Assembly (NCBI RefSeq): GCF_964340395.1
Contig: NC_135555.1
Span: forward strand, 6,221,001 to 6,285,000
DNA: 64,000 bases
Origin: Glandiceps talaboti
Taxonomy: Eukaryota > Hemichordata > Enteropneusta > Spengelidae
Direction of reading: 5' to 3'
In this document: one piece after another, positions 1 through 13,760 of the stretch
How positions within the stretch are numbered: the stretch's first letter is position 1
Layout of the letters: the number at the start of each line of letters is the position of its first letter
Translations under genes and position numbers: made by a program
Notes under the pieces: model-generated
What the model was told of the DNA's origin: nothing
Database searches by the model: none
The model's input: the letters and a program-made list of their open reading frames with translations, nothing else

Positions 1-784
1 TGAGAGGTTTGCCTTGTGTCTTTGCCTTGATCTTGGTATGTTTGAAGGTTAAACCATAGACAGTGGAGGGAGACCTATATGATTTATCTAAGAAAGTAAA
101 AGGGTAATTAACCCTTGGATTATTTCTTTTAAAGTTGTATGAAATAATTCGTCAAACTACCAACATGATGGCAGCTGCCAATCACCCGTGCTCAATGCTA
201 CGTGTTTATTTATCCCATAGTCAGGAATTTAAGAGGTCTTTTCTTTTTCTTGTTCAACAACAACGGAGCTATTTGGACCAGCTCACTGCTTTGACCCTTG
301 ACCTTTTCACTGCTCGGGGCAGTTTCCCGCCTGTCTCTCTTAGCCTGTATTCTGTACTGTGAAAGGTTGGCAGTTTTGTCATCTTATCGTTGTTATAAGT
401 GCTATCTTTAGTCGTGTTCAAATAACTGTAGGCTAGCCAAGCATGTGCATGGGATCGGATTTTCATGATTTTGGGACGGAAAATGTGAGTGCGGAAATGC
501 CCGCGAGGGATGAACTCGTCGAAAGCTGTGGAAGGACGGTGATAACATCGAGCGGTACTTACGTGTTCATAAGTGGTTGTAGCTTGTGCAACGGATAGGC
601 ACATACGTTATACGACAGTTGTTGGGGAGTACTTCAACTAGTCGCTAGGGTATTTATATCTATCGTGTATTAGAGGGCTTCAACACATAGCTATGCCTAG
701 GGTATTAATACTGTATGACGATGGGTGGTGTATTCGACGCTGTGAAAATGATTTGTCCTGTGTACAAGTAGGCCTGCATGTTGT
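1..784. other. Unassigned left-edge DNA
   Basis: No recognisable gene. Positions 430-630 are GC-richer than average, and a consensus-like splice donor (GTAAGT on the minus strand) lies at 557-562. No protein family is evident in the open frames. Confidence 0.5.
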
Positions 785-1640
<856 letters not shown>

Positions 1641-3005
1641 ACACGAGTTTGAGTATGATTAAAACACAAATATTTCTTACTCTAATTTCCAAAACAAAAA
1701 GTGGTTGACATTTATGTTTTAGTTTAGTTTTACAGCTGAGTAATGCTAGGTGACGCATCATTGGTATATAGTCTGTTACTTGACAGACCCCACACGCTGA
1801 GAGTGAAGACAAGCCGTTAGAAAACTGACATCAATCATGTAACCTTTGCCGTAAATTTTAAGACACATAAACAGGGTCTAATGAACATTTCCAGTGACGT
1901 AGATAATGGTTCGACCATTAACAAAGATATTATATTTAGGTAAGCAAGGATCCTTAATGACATTAAAGAAAGTATACAATAATAAATACAAAGGTGCTGT
2001 CAGCTAACTCGGTCTACAATCCAAACCGTTCCAGAAAATCGTTGGGTGGATTGAGCCATTGTCGACTGCTTTTTCGGATTTATGGTTCTTTCTTTCTCAA
2101 TACCAAACTATGTGGAAATTCTACATGGAAATATTTAGGAAAAGAATATACAAGGAGCTTTTGAACATTGCATCGCGAGAAATGCATAATATTCGTGAGA
2201 AATGCGACAAGTATTCATTGTGTATACGGATGGTGGCGTAAAGATCCTTTCAGGCCGAGTAAACACTTGGGTCGTATTGTGTATCCAGCTTTCCCTTTCT
2301 GTTTATTTGGCTTTCGCAACAACTTTGAACACTAGTATAAACTTTTCTAATAAGATTAACTCCGCTACAAAGAAGCAGTTTGCTTGACGTTCTTCTTGGC
2401 GAGTTAAGATAAGAGTGAGTGACACCATGTCACTCCGCTGTCAAAGTCCAGATAAAAGTAACAGTGATATGCAAATCACCTCATTCATATGCAAGTTCTC
2501 GGTTGAAAGCTTGGGTCCTAGACAAAGTTTGTTGCATTTCTTATGTAATTAGCGGCTGTATTTCACTTTTATTTTAGGTGTATGTATGCTCCACAATATC
2601 CTCAATAGTGTGAATTGTATTATTTTAAAAAATATGAGAGTATATGCCCATCTACTATGGATTCATGATATGCAAACTATCTTCAATTTCAAATTCGTAA
2701 ACTATGTTGTTGAACTTGTCAAGATAACTTTCTTTTCTGCAGTAGCATTAGTGACCTAACAATATTAACATTCTCATATATTCAACAATCTTTGCGAATA
2801 GTTACATTTAAAGTGGTGGACAACTTTTACATTTGGCCTTCATATAAGACTTTTACATACATTACAGGAAGTATTTGAGACAGTCGCCACTATGACTTGA
2901 AAGAGGCCAATTCTATTTCTGAAAATGTTGATTAAGGGTTGTGCCCTCAATCGAAATTTTATGTTATCTCTTTCTTTCCCTCTATGTCTATGTCTCTGTC
3001 TCTAT
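1641..3005. other. AT-rich unique spacer
   Basis: No gene, RNA or obvious repeat seen. The open frames are short and have no recognisable domain. Confidence 0.6.
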
Positions 3006-3009
3006 CCCC

Positions 3010-3030
3010 ATCTATCTATCTATCTATCTA

Positions 3031-3079
<49 letters not shown>

Positions 3080-3227
3080 TTGTCTGTCTATCTGTATGTC
3101 TGTATGTATGTATGTATGTATGTATGTATGTATGTATGTATGTATGTATGTATGTATGTATGTATGTATGTATGTATGTATGTATGTATGTATGTCTGTG
3201 TCTCAGTCGCAGTCTCTCTCAGTGTCT

Positions 3228-3278
<51 letters not shown>
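3010..3278. repeat. Compound tetranucleotide array (TCTA/TCTG/TATG/TCTG)
   Basis: Successive blocks of TCTA, TCTG, TATG and again TCTG repeats, interrupted near 3195-3230. Any open frame through it is an artefact of the repeat. Confidence 0.95.
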
Positions 3279-3281
<3 letters not shown>

Positions 3282-6190
3282 CTCTCTCATTCACAACTAT
3301 ACAGATGTACATGCACGCAGACACGCTGACTGTCAGTTCGCGACACACATAAGACAGGGTAAAATATACTAAACATACCTTTATTATCAGAACACAATGT
3401 AATCTATCGTTTCAAAATATCAAACGGTAATAAAAGACAATAAACACAGAGGACAAAATAGAAGTGCATAAAATAATGAAAAAAGACTAAAATGTATGAC
3501 TGTGTTAAAGAACATTAAAAAATTAAAAAATTAAAATAAAATAAACATTGAATATTGTGACTACTTAGTGGAACATTCAAGTGTGGGACGAGGTGGACGG
3601 GGTTAACCATATCTTAGATGTATAAGTGAGCCCATATGTCATACACTTAGTTTATTACGCTGCCTATCTAAAATGTACTCAAAGTATTCCACGTACACAA
3701 GCATACGCAACCATCATTTGCTATTGACTGAACTCAGGCCTGGTATTGAGATATATACTTACAAACGATCCGATGGCGTAATTTTTTGTACGTATATAAA
3801 AATGACACCAAAATCCCTCAACGGAGTCAATTGCAATAATTGTAATGTCATAGACATTAATATCATACTGGACTAGTTTAAGCAAAAGACGTGCGTCACT
3901 TTCAATTTGTTGCATCTCTTAAAAATGCCATGGAGGTGACAACCAAAAAAGGCCAAAACTTTGAACTTATAGAGATGAAATATGTCATATCACTCAAAAA
4001 TAATATTTTCGAGATAATTCACATGTCTCTAATTATATGATGTAGGCGAGGTGAGATATTTAACACGGCACTGGGTAAAAGTACAGGAAAGGGTTTCCTT
4101 ATCCTACTTTATCGCATGAATCATGAACTATTTTCACTCCACGAGGATGGCAATGTTTACGACAGTGTCTTTATTTGGGTTACGTTCCGTCTCGCCTGCG
4201 TCGCGGACACTGCGATGCTCTTTTGTTTTTTTGTTTTTATCAGACGCCGACTTTGTGGGTTGCTGAGTGGAAGAAATCGCTTGAAATGTACATGTAATCT
4301 AATCGTAATGGAAGGGAATAATTGGTTTATCGCGGCAAACTACACGTATGCACAAATCAGAGTTAAATAAACAGCCCCCTCCTTGAATAAATGGTTGCAT
4401 GGAATTGACAAATGCAACTGACTTGCCATCCGAACTCTCTCTAACCATAATCCTCGGTGGTTATATTGCACCTAACAATCCCACTCACTGTATACCATTC
4501 CCCAGACTGGACTTTACTGTAATTTAGTTATCGCTTTAAAACAAGCAATTAGTCGACGTGAAAGTTGAGTAGCGAAAGCATAAGTAGTCTATAAGAGCAA
4601 AAAAGTCTACCATCTTAGTCACGGTGTATACCTGTGCGTTTTTCCACATTTTTTCCGGTGGTTTTTTAAAATTTTATTGTGTGTATGTGGGGGGGGGGGG
4701 TTGTGTTTGCCACCGATTGACACTTCATCAGTTAGTAAACATTACCAAGGCACTGAGAAAAGTATACTGACATTCTTTTTTAGAAAATCGATTTGATTGA
4801 AAACATAGCAAACAAAGAGAGACCAAGTGTCACATACTAGTAGAGTTTATTAGGTGAAATAAGAGGAGAGTGGGGAGAAAATAAACTCGTTTTGGTTTGA
4901 CTGTGTTCTCGACTTACGTACAACTCTTTCATCTAACACCATCGTAAGACTGTGCTTCCTGTTGCCGGCCGATCAACACAGTTGGTTCAAGTTACGCGAG
5001 TTACCTTCAGTGCAAAGTACCTCCCTATACTCTGCCATTGAAGCGTGGTCGTACGTTCTAATCAGCAGTGGAGGCCAAGCACATTAGGTTTTTTTTAAAC
5101 AGAAACCAAAGCGGAAAGGGTCATACTTCGCTTGCTAGCAAAATAACAGTGAAATTGTATTTTTGCAAAACCTTTCTGTGTTTACTGTGCAACTGAAAAG
5201 TGGTCATTCAATCGCTGCCAATTGCGTGTGAAAAGATACAATTTAGGTTCATTGAAATTTACTGAGAAATACAACAAACCCCATTGGAAACGACTTCACA
5301 GACGGATTGTTTTCCAAACATTTCGTCAAAGATTTATACACAAATGAGACATTGTAGACCCGGTTACGGCAAAGAACGCTGTAAAATAAACTACGTATGC
5401 TCACTCCAACAAGAAAAGCAAACTTTGGGATCTCTTTTACCATACGCATTAGCAAAATCACCGGTTGTTAGCCCCTCTCGAAAATGTTTAATTTGCCCGC
5501 TAGCCAAGCGCACATATTGGAACTTTGGAGGGTACATTCCACTGTTTACGTACCTGCTGGGGCTAATGAAATGTACAAGGTTTATCACCTTTGATTTTGT
5601 AAAGTTGTGTTCATTACAATCTCAATTAAGACATGATTAAAATGTTGACCCTTACCACTTATTTCGTGTCAGAATTTCTCCAGCGTAATAAGCTGGGATG
5701 GCGAGTGCAGTACTACAGAGTGAGCATGCGTGATCCTGACAGCACATTTAGCGTCCCCTCTCTTTATTTCTTCATATTGTAACTTTCAAAATGCCTCCTC
5801 GTCGGCCTTTTAGAAGTAAAAATACTTTGAGTTTATTGACTGAGTCTGTAGGGCTACAATAATTGAAATGTATGCTTTTTGAATTGATTTTATCTCCAAG
5901 TTATTTTTTATAATTAAACAGTCTACTTTTTGTACTGATTTTATCTCCAAGTTGTTTGTTATTTCAAGCATAAAGTCCAAGTCAACATCACAGGGCTATT
6001 ATGTACATCTTGTAGTGAAAACTGGTAAAGTTTGTGTTTGTTATTACAAGGCAATGCTTTTCATGCTGTTCACTGTGTCGCAGGTATCTTCCTTTTATTT
6101 TAGATCCTAAATGTTTCAGATACCCATCTCAAACCGCAAAAACCGCGCTACTATACCTCCTCTCCCATCTCTCTCCTCACCCGTCACCCA
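3279..6190. other. Unique spacer with small repeats
   Basis: No gene recognised. It holds a 12-base G run at 4689-4700 and two copies of a ~37-base segment centred on GATTTTATCTCCAAG (5875-5911 and 5925-5962, 52 bases apart). The 118-residue open frame at 5284-5640 has no recognisable domain. Confidence 0.6.
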
Positions 6191-6194
6191 CACG

Positions 6195-6233
6195 CATACA
6201 TACACACATACATACATACATACATACATACAT

Positions 6234-6264
<31 letters not shown>

Positions 6265-6404
6265 AACATACATACATACATACACACACACATACACACA
6301 TACATACATACATACATACATACATACATACATACATACATACATACATACATACATACATACATACATACATACATACATACATACATACATACATACA
6401 TACA
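6195..6404. repeat. (CATA)n tetranucleotide array
   Basis: About 210 bases of CATA repeats with short CACA interruptions between 6250 and 6300. Confidence 0.95.
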
Positions 6405-6749
6405 ATCTCTCTGTTGGAATGAGAAATAGGGTAAGTCTCTGTGTTTATATAATCATGTATTGCTGATTAGTAAACGACCAAAGTGACGAGAATCAGCCAT
6501 GGTCTTTACCTGTCATATGACCAATACTACCGTCTAAGTTACACGTAGGTTTAGAGAAAATGTGAATTTGATGTGTAAACTGTCTCGATGTCTCTTTATT
6601 CATTCTTTGTGGATGTAATCTATCAATGTTATCTATTTGACCCATTTTCTGTATAATCAACCATCAAGTTCCTTATAAACTTTTATCTTTGCTCTTTTCA
6701 TTTCTTCCTCTCATCCGGTTCCTTCTCCTTTTCTTCTACTTTTCCAATT

Positions 6750-6952
6750 CACCACCAGCACCACCATCAACACCACTATCAGCAGCACCCCACCACCACC
6801 AACACCACTACCAGCAGCACCCCACCACCACCATCACCACCACCAGCACCATCATCATCACCACCACCACCACCACCACCACCACCACCACCACCACCAC
6901 CACCACCACCACCACCACCACCACCACCACCACCACCACCACCACCACCACC
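6750..6952. repeat. (CAC)n trinucleotide array
   Basis: Begins with a duplicated ~34-base unit rich in CACCAC and CAGCAG (about 6768-6835) and passes into pure CAC repeats. The poly-Thr frame through it is spurious. Confidence 0.95.
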
Positions 6953-6959
6953 GATTCTT

Positions 6960-9900
6960 TTCTCAACACATTAATTTATTACATCCGAATCCACATAAAT
7001 ATTTGCGTGAAAAGTTTATCTAGATCGATTATATGTTAGTACAACACCTTTGATGTTTATGGACCATCGACAGTTTGTTCTTCATTTACTCTTTTATGTC
7101 GGATTAAATCATAAAAAACTAAAATTTACTTTAGAAGTGGGATGATGATGATGATGAAAGATTTATTTGTGATTGTATTTATGCTTGTACAAGTCACCCG
7201 CAAAGCCCTAAATATTTATAGCGAGGACTAAACATGTATAGTCGAGATTATACAGGTTTGATGTAGCCCTAGGGGGGTTCGTCCATGTGCTAACGTTAAT
7301 CCGACAGCTTTAACAGTAATGCCCCCTCATAAATTTATACATTGTATGTACATTTCTGTGTTTGGCATTTGAAACAGACTGTGTATTTGATCTCTTTCTC
7401 TATACTCTCTCCGTCTCCATCTCTCTGACCTCCCCCATCTCTGTGTACGGATACCCATCACCCTAACAATGAGATTGTCATTTTAGAATACGGTTTTGCC
7501 TTTCCTCTGTATATTCCGAGGCTATCAGAAGTGTAATGTGTAGGTTTACTATATTAAACACATATAGTAGAGTTGCATCACAGTGATCATCAGTAGAAAT
7601 GTACATTCTCACTTAGTACACGATGGGCTTTCGCGCCAAAAGATGATGGTGAATGTTTAAACGATATAATTATTCTCAAACACCTGAAGTCTGTAGTTTT
7701 ACATTATTCAAATTAGAATTCAAATTAACATATTATCATGAATATTTACCGTAAGGCTAATTATGTAATCGAATGTAAAATATCGCTGGGAGATATCAAT
7801 CGCTCTGTAAGAAAAAGTTTTATCCCCTTCATGATGTTCAAAGTTCAAGCTGTTGAACAATAGGTCCACTTGTACCCAGAGCTGTGTTTGCTGTATAACA
7901 GTTTGTAAAACTACTCCAGCTTTGTCGAACGGCCAATAAAACCGTTATAGTCTATGTTTACTTGCCCATTTTGTTGAAGAATGGAGCAGTCAAGCCCTTT
8001 GAACGTGTGTACACTGGTACTCGAGACGTTTTGGAAAAACAACGCGAATTCTTTAACGAATGAAAGAAAACACCAGTTGGTGAATACGACGGCCCAGATG
8101 AGACTGTTTCATTCGATACTTATCTATAAATAATGGAATAATGCTTTCAGTTATCGAAATTGTATCACCATTCTTTTTGTCGGTATACCCTTTCTTTTGT
8201 TTCTAGGACCAATCGGAGAACGGTGGGGTTTAGTTTAGTTCTGCGGTAATGATGAACAGGTACTTCTCTGTTCGAGTCCGCTATTGTGTCACCGTGTTAA
8301 TTATATTTGTTTATATTTGTCACAGTAATGTTGACAAAACGATTAAATTCAATTGACACGTGATTGCGAAATGCTTTGAAACAAAACAGAAACTTGTTAA
8401 AAGTGAGCTACCGTCCTCGTCACAGGGTTAGCTATGTAGACTGTATCGTTGTACCGTGACTACCAAATCTTAAGTTCCCACGGAAACCTTCTCTCTGCCG
8501 ACACCTTCACACTCCGTCGCCGGTTCCCATAGAAGGTGTTTGGTTACCTTCAGCGGCTTTCGTAAACATTCTGCTTGGCATCTAGAGTTGACCCGTGCAT
8601 TTTGTTAGCTCGGCTATACAATTCAACCTCCACATTCAAAACTTAAAGGGGAAAAAAAGAATGAAAAAACTTGGGATGTTGCAACTTAAGTAAACTCTGT
8701 CTCCTAGTCAAACAAGCCGTACTTGTGTACCATTTTACCTGGCCACTTCAGCTGAATAGCCAGTGTTGTACGAGAGCATTCTCCCGGATGATTTTCCCCC
8801 GAAGCAGAACGTCCCCTTTTCAATGGTGGAATTCGCCTCAACAAAAGCAACTGCCTAATAATGTTTTCCCTAACGCCCGTCAACTGCAACCAAGTATTCA
8901 GAGCTACCGGTGTTGTTTAAATAACCCCTTAAAATACTGTCCGCCTAAAAGCCTACATTGGACAATAGCACCAACAATTGGAACTCGTTTGTTGAAGGAA
9001 CTAATAAACTAACCAGTAATACCAAATACGTTTATTGGTTATCGACAGTCTGTTTGTTTTTATTTTTCAGGTTTTCTTTAAACGTTGGCTAGGGGAACAA
9101 TATTGTTGACTCGTTGGTTTCATTAAATAGCTATTTACTGAAAAGGCAAAAGTTTACAACATGTATTGTTTAGTCCGCCCGGGATCATTTATGAATGTCT
9201 AGCTCTCACAATACAATCATTTCTTGCCATTATGAAACCTAAACAACCGGGGCGATTCAAAATTAAACAAACCGGATTTTGTTGCAAGGGAAAAGAAAAC
9301 ACCACGGTAAATCACTATTAATGATAAGCGGTGTCCGTTCACAGCAAATTGTACTGCGACTGAAACGTAACCTCATCAATTTCAAAACGGGCAGTCGCTC
9401 GCACTCTGTCTCAACAAGCTAAACTCTGAAGTTTCCCACAGTAATCTTTCCTCTTAATAAAACTGCGATATACCTGTTTCAAATCGCATCAAAGTCGACC
9501 AGGTATCGTGTCCATCATTCTACGTGTACATTTCAAAACCATCACAGGTATGAATCACACCGTTCATATTTTGAGTGAAATTGACTGAAATCGACACGTT
9601 CCGACCGCCTCAGCGATATCTCCTATAAAGCTATTGGAAAAAGTAAAGAGTGTACATTTACTAGCGTGTGGGTATTACTATTAATGGCTTTAAAATGGGT
9701 TAAAGGAAATCATTGTCAACACGCCACACGGGTGCACACGCAACCTTAGACATACATAAATCACAGCAAAACCCTTCATTTCTTTCAAGAATCATGTTTA
9801 AAAATATACCGTTCAAAAATGTACAATATTTTGTAAAAGTTTCACAAAGGAAATCAATCTGTGACTGAATACCACACACGGTTAAACACACTCATCTGGC

Positions 9901-11381
9901 GGCGAATGGTTTGGAATAGTCCAAATACACAAATGTCACTGAAATAAACTAACCTAAAACTTCTTTGCCATTAAGGTCTCGAGAGAAGATATATAGACGG
10001 AGAAAGGCGTTTCTCATGTCTGAGTTCATCAACCCCTTGTTCATTTCATTCTCTGACTCTCTATAGTACTAAGTATCCCATCCATTTCATTTCTGATTTC
10101 TAGGCACAACATTATATTGTCAATTTCAAAGTTTCTGGATACAAAAAGATGTCTCATCGGTTACGATCCAAGATGTCGCATTTCACAACCAATAGTTCAA
10201 TATAATCTTGAAATAAAATCGATGTTAGATTTCTGCTTACGACTGAGAATGGCCCATTCCAGCTAAACTTTCTTTCCAATGACTTTTGTATAGTCTGCAT
10301 AATTCTCAACTTGAAAATATTATTTTCAGGTTCCTACATGATCCATTTCAATTTCACATAGTCTTATCTATTTCAAGTTTCTGATGACTTATTTTCTTGA
10401 TCAATTTCATTTATAATTTCTAATTCTGTCGTTAAAAAATTGCCCGGTCCTTTTCATTTGAAATTTCTGAATTATTTTTTCTTCGGAATAACTTCTAGTT
10501 TTCTTTTTAAAAGACTTTATCAAACATAATCAGAATCCATCACGATAAGTGCCTGTAAATACTTGACATTAACTCCAATTTATTCGTAAGAGTAAAAATT
10601 ACCTTGTGAATTTAATTTGTTTTAAGTTCGGCAAACAAAATTAATAAGTTCCTGAAAACAAAATCAATATGTTCATTTCGTTTCAAATTGGAAAGAAAAC
10701 TCCCATGGAAATATATTTCATATATTCTTTTTGAAGACATACATGCCATGGCTAATTCTTAATGTCCCTTTTCGGGGGGAAAAATACACTTTGGGTTTTC
10801 TACAAAAAATTCCAGGCATGCAACACACGTAAATGTCAGTTTCCCAATGTTGTACAAAGTGGAATCGCAGCAATATATCTCCAACCAGGGGAGTAGTGAG
10901 TTGCATTACACATGTTACTGGCTATTTTACACCAACTCCTTGACAGTAATTACCAAAACATGTCTATGACTGAGACCTGCCAGATAAAAACACCAACTTA
11001 TTTACAGATTCACAGATAACGTGTTTTTTAGTCGTACAGGAATCTTTTCCGTAATGTATGTCACTTTTTATATAATTTAAATGACTGATAACGAAGGGTT
11101 TCCTTGAAATGTCAGGTTACATTTTTTGACAGATAGATGCAAAAAGACAAAAACCGTGATATAATGCTATATCGAGATAAACAATATACGAACATGAATT
11201 ATAAACCCGTGTGGTATACTATGAGGTTGTTCGGTGATTACATACAGAACACTTTGATAAAATACAAACTCGTTTCAAATACAAACACCATTCTATGTGC
11301 ATATCCATACAGAAAATGTCCACCGTTCATAAAAGTCACTAAATCTGGTTCAAGTTCTGTTATAAACATAATAAAATTTGA
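6960..11381. other. FoxL1 3' flank, low in repeats
   Basis: No additional gene recognised. Positions 8460-9620 are GC-richer and include an inverted repeat ACACCTTC/GAAGGTGT (8501-8508 and 8532-8539) and a forkhead-type GTAAACA near 8560. Between 10080 and 10480 short CATTTC/AATTTC-containing phrases recur irregularly and may be a decayed minisatellite. The segment probably includes the FoxL1 3' UTR. Confidence 0.5.
10579..10584 (-). terminator. Possible FoxL1 polyadenylation signal
   Basis: This is the first AATAAA on the minus strand that I find downstream of the FoxL1 stop, about 800 bases away. It would give a 3' UTR of roughly 0.8 kb. Such hexamers are common in AT-rich DNA, so this is only a candidate. 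Confidence 0.3.
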
Positions 11382-12944
11382 CTACAGTAAACAGGGGAGT
11401 CGACCATCTTTCAAACTGCTTGGCCTTTCACTCAGTGCCCACGGCTTCACTCCATACGGGAACGAGACGGCGGTCGACGGCAGACCGGCGGATTGTTGGT
11501 ATTGGGGGATATAATATTGAAATGATGGGTAGGGGGAGTATCTGACGGGTATGAAATGGTGATAAGAGCTGTTCAGACCGCTAGAGTACGGGATGGGAGA
11601 ATGTGATGCCGAAGTAGAATGATATTGCGAATAGTGTGCAGAGTTCCTCAATTCCTGGGTGTAGACTCCCCCTATTTCAAACGCCGGGTTAGCCCTGAGG
11701 GTGTCCCTCTGAGTGGGGTTAATTCTGTCTGCTAAACTTGCAAGTTTCATCAATTTTTCACAACTATTTTGAGCATAGAATTGTCCACGTCTGCCGTAGC
11801 ACTCATTCTCTTCGTCTGTTTTCAGTGGTGTGTTTAGAGCCCGACCACATGGGGGTACGCTCTCAAAGGAACGTTCTTGTTGCATTATTGCAGGTGTTCG
11901 TTCTTTCTTGTCCGGTTTTATGATGTTTTCGATCGTAAACGCACTGTTCCTGCTTTCATGTCTTGTGTGGTTCGAGTTGCCGATTTGAACACATCGAGAT
12001 ATTGATGAGATATCTCGTTTGTTCATCGTCATCTCATGGGCTTCTTCACCGTCGCTCTTTCCTTTTTCATTTGTAACAAACGACTGATGAACCGTAGAAT
12101 TCGATGCATTTTCATCTTCGGAAAAAGTGTCGACGTCGTAATCTGACGCGAAGTCTTCGGTGGGACTAACTGAAGCCATCAATGGTTCGAAATTCTCATT
12201 TTCGTAAATCACCGGCGTTTGATTCTCAGTATTATGATTTCGTTGAGAAGGTTCATTTATATTGTCCTTGTCCCTCGTGATATTGGATTGTGTTTTGTTG
12301 TCAAAGTTACAGTCGTCCTCCTCTTCCTCCTCCTCCTCCTCAACCTCTTCCTCTTCCCCATCTTCCACCTCATCAATTAAATTATCATCTTCTGAAGTGT
12401 CATCTCTTCTCACCTGCTCAGACTTCTTGTCACAACTGTTCACGTTTTGTTTTTTGTCGTCTTTTTCACCAATTTTGATATGTGACTTTGGTCGCCGTTT
12501 GCGACGTCGAAAGTTACCATTTTCGAACATCTCTTCAGAATCAGCAGCAAGTGTCCAGTAGTTTCCTTTACCAGGTTTTCCCTTCTCACGAGGCATCTTG
12601 ACAAAGCAGTCGTTCAAACTGAGATTATGGCGAATCGAATTCTGCCAACCTTGCTTGTTGTCATGGTAATATGGAAACCTGTCCATGATAAATTGATAAA
12701 TGCCATTGAGTGTGATTTTCTGATCAGGTGCGCTTCTGATTGCCATGGCAATCAATGCGATATAGGAATATGGCGGTTTCTGTGGTTGCTCCCTCCTCTC
12801 TAAGACGTTCAAAGTCAGCGGGTTGTAGGCATCGTCTCTCGCAGCATGGGTGAAGTAACAGCCATGATGATGTGATAGATAGCTTAAATGTCCCGTGGGA
12901 AGTGATGTGTAATTGCCTGGGTAGAGATTCGTTAAGGAAGCCAT
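11382..12944 (-). CDS. foxl1: FoxL1 forkhead transcription factor
   Basis: Single-exon gene for a 520-residue nuclear DNA-binding protein. The forkhead domain spans residues ~54-152, from [15 protein letters not shown] to RRRKRRPK, with recognition helix [15 protein letters not shown] at 102-116. The stretch [15 protein letters not shown] followed by [12 protein letters not shown] is the FoxL1 pattern; FoxC has [10 protein letters not shown] instead. An acidic run of Asp/Glu lies at 191-211, an eh1-like Groucho-binding motif FTIENII at 336-342, and a Tyr/Ser/Pro-rich C-terminus at ~425-500. The start is well supported: an in-frame TGA lies ten codons upstream with no ATG between, and the ATG has G at -3 and +4. 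Odd point: the usual Asp-Pro after YWTL is Ala-Ala (133-134). FoxL1 proteins act in mesoderm, including gut mesenchyme in vertebrates. No intron is needed to explain the frame. Outside the forkhead and eh1 motifs the sequence is family-variable, so the paralogue assignment rests mainly on the domain and on linkage to FoxC. Confidence 0.93.
   Translation of the reverse strand: MASLTNLYPGNYTSLPTGHLSYLSHHHGCYFTHAARDDAYNPLTLNVLERREQPQKPPYSYIALIAMAIRSAPDQKITLNGIYQFIMDRFPYYHDNKQGWQNSIRHNLSLNDCFVKMPREKGKPGKGNYWTLAADSEEMFENGNFRRRKRRPKSHIKIGEKDDKKQNVNSCDKKSEQVRRDDTSEDDNLIDEVEDGEEEEVEEEEEEEEDDCNFDNKTQSNITRDKDNINEPSQRNHNTENQTPVIYENENFEPLMASVSPTEDFASDYDVDTFSEDENASNSTVHQSFVTNEKGKSDGEEAHEMTMNKRDISSISRCVQIGNSNHTRHESRNSAFTIENIIKPDKKERTPAIMQQERSFESVPPCGRALNTPLKTDEENECYGRRGQFYAQNSCEKLMKLASLADRINPTQRDTLRANPAFEIGGVYTQELRNSAHYSQYHSTSASHSPIPYSSGLNSSYHHFIPVRYSPYPSFQYYIPQYQQSAGLPSTAVSFPYGVKPWALSERPSSLKDGRLPCLL
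11919..11939 (-). other. foxl1: eh1-like Groucho/TLE interaction motif of FoxL1
   Basis: Residues 336-342 read FTIENII, matching the eh1 pattern (Phe, then Ile at +2, then two hydrophobics at +5 and +6). In forkhead families this motif binds the WD40 domain of Groucho/TLE co-repressors. The repressor role here is inferred from the family. Confidence 0.75.
12312..12374 (-). repeat. In-frame GAA/GAG triplet tract encoding an acidic run
   Basis: The codons for residues 191-211 of FoxL1 are almost all GAA, GAG or GAT. They give a stretch of about 19 acidic residues interrupted by Val and Gly. It is a purine-rich trinucleotide microsatellite inside the coding sequence and so may vary in length between alleles. 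Confidence 0.85.
12489..12785 (-). other. foxl1: Forkhead (winged-helix) domain of FoxL1
   Basis: This segment encodes residues 54-152. The helix-3 core [17 protein letters not shown] that reads the DNA major groove is intact. The basic end RRRKRRPK is the expected wing-2/nuclear-localisation region. Confidence 0.93.
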
Positions 12945-13760
12945 GACTAGTCGACAGCAGTGATTTGTAGTTCAGGTAACTCTAACTGAATGTTGGTGAG
13001 TCGTGAAGTAACACCTGTCCTGCTCACAGCGTGTGGAATCAGTGTTCTTACCCTACCGCACAGTGCCAGTTATGGAGCCCGTACTAACGCCACACTGGCT
13101 CTTAAGGGAAACGGGGAGTCTCTGTTATTCTTGAGACATGTACGCCACTTTGTTTTAAAGTTGTTGAATGTTGTTGTATTTAGGGTTAGGTGGGCTATCG
13201 CATGAGTGTATAAATGCAACATTGAGCAAATAGTCCTTTATGGCATTGCCCACCCACTATTCTTACAGCGGTCCATTACGACACATTTACACGTGTCCGG
13301 CACCTCTCCACCAATCATCGTGCACCATCGGCCAAAGTTTGTTTATAAAATGGCAACACCAATTAAAACAGCCCACCCAAGCCGCTTTCAAAAGTGTTTA
13401 TTTTGAATTTTTCTGAAGAGAAACTGACCACCCATTTTGGTAAACAAATGTATTGTGTGAAAAATGACGCATATCGGGTATCAAGGAAGACGATTGGCTG
13501 TTGGTCCAGATTTGTCAAAACTCTGTACAATTCGTGTTAAGATTGACGGCAGTGTATACTGACCCTCGTGTGATTATTAAACACGAACTTCAAAACGAGG
13601 CCAAGGTACACAGCCACAGCCTCTTTCCGTCACGGATCAGATCGTGAGGGCGCTAGACAAGTCTTCGTTTGTCGCTACGATTACTGTCGCTGTCTCAGCG
13701 ATCCTCGTTAAGTGACGCCGATGTTGTATACCTCCGACCGGTAAACAAACTTCCAAGATT
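12945..13760 (-). promoter_or_regulatory. FoxL1 5' flank with TATA-like site and forkhead-type motifs
   Basis: The region upstream of FoxL1 is richer in GC than most of the spacer. Read on the minus strand it has a TATA-like TTTATAAA at 13342-13349 and an ATTGG (CCAAT box) at 13311-13315. Four forkhead-type motifs (TGTTTAC/TGTTTAT or their complements) lie at 13340-13346, 13395-13401, 13440-13446 and 13741-13747. The transcription start is not certain; the TATA-like site would imply a ~370-base 5' UTR. Confidence 0.4.

Noticed and set aside
557-562. Splice donor GTAAGT on the minus strand within a 111-residue open frame (269-604)
   Set aside because: The donor matches consensus, but there is no recognisable protein family, no matching acceptor and no partner exon. 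It is too weak to call a gene.
2925-3372. CRISPR-like regular repetition
   Set aside because: The units are 2-5 base microsatellites without unique spacers, and the genome is animal.
6034-6429. Long open frames through CATA, GTCT, TA, CT, GA and CAC repeats (for example 693-1220, 2925-3372, 6034-6429, 14991-15412, 25101-25616 and 28276-28749)
   Set aside because: Tetra-, di- and trinucleotide arrays stay open by composition. The products are Tyr-Ile, Thr-His, Val-Cys or Ser-Leu repeats with no domain.
8671-9012. 113-residue open frame in the FoxL1 3' flank
   Set aside because: No recognisable domain, and an overlapping antisense frame of similar quality exists. It is more likely GC-richer non-coding DNA.
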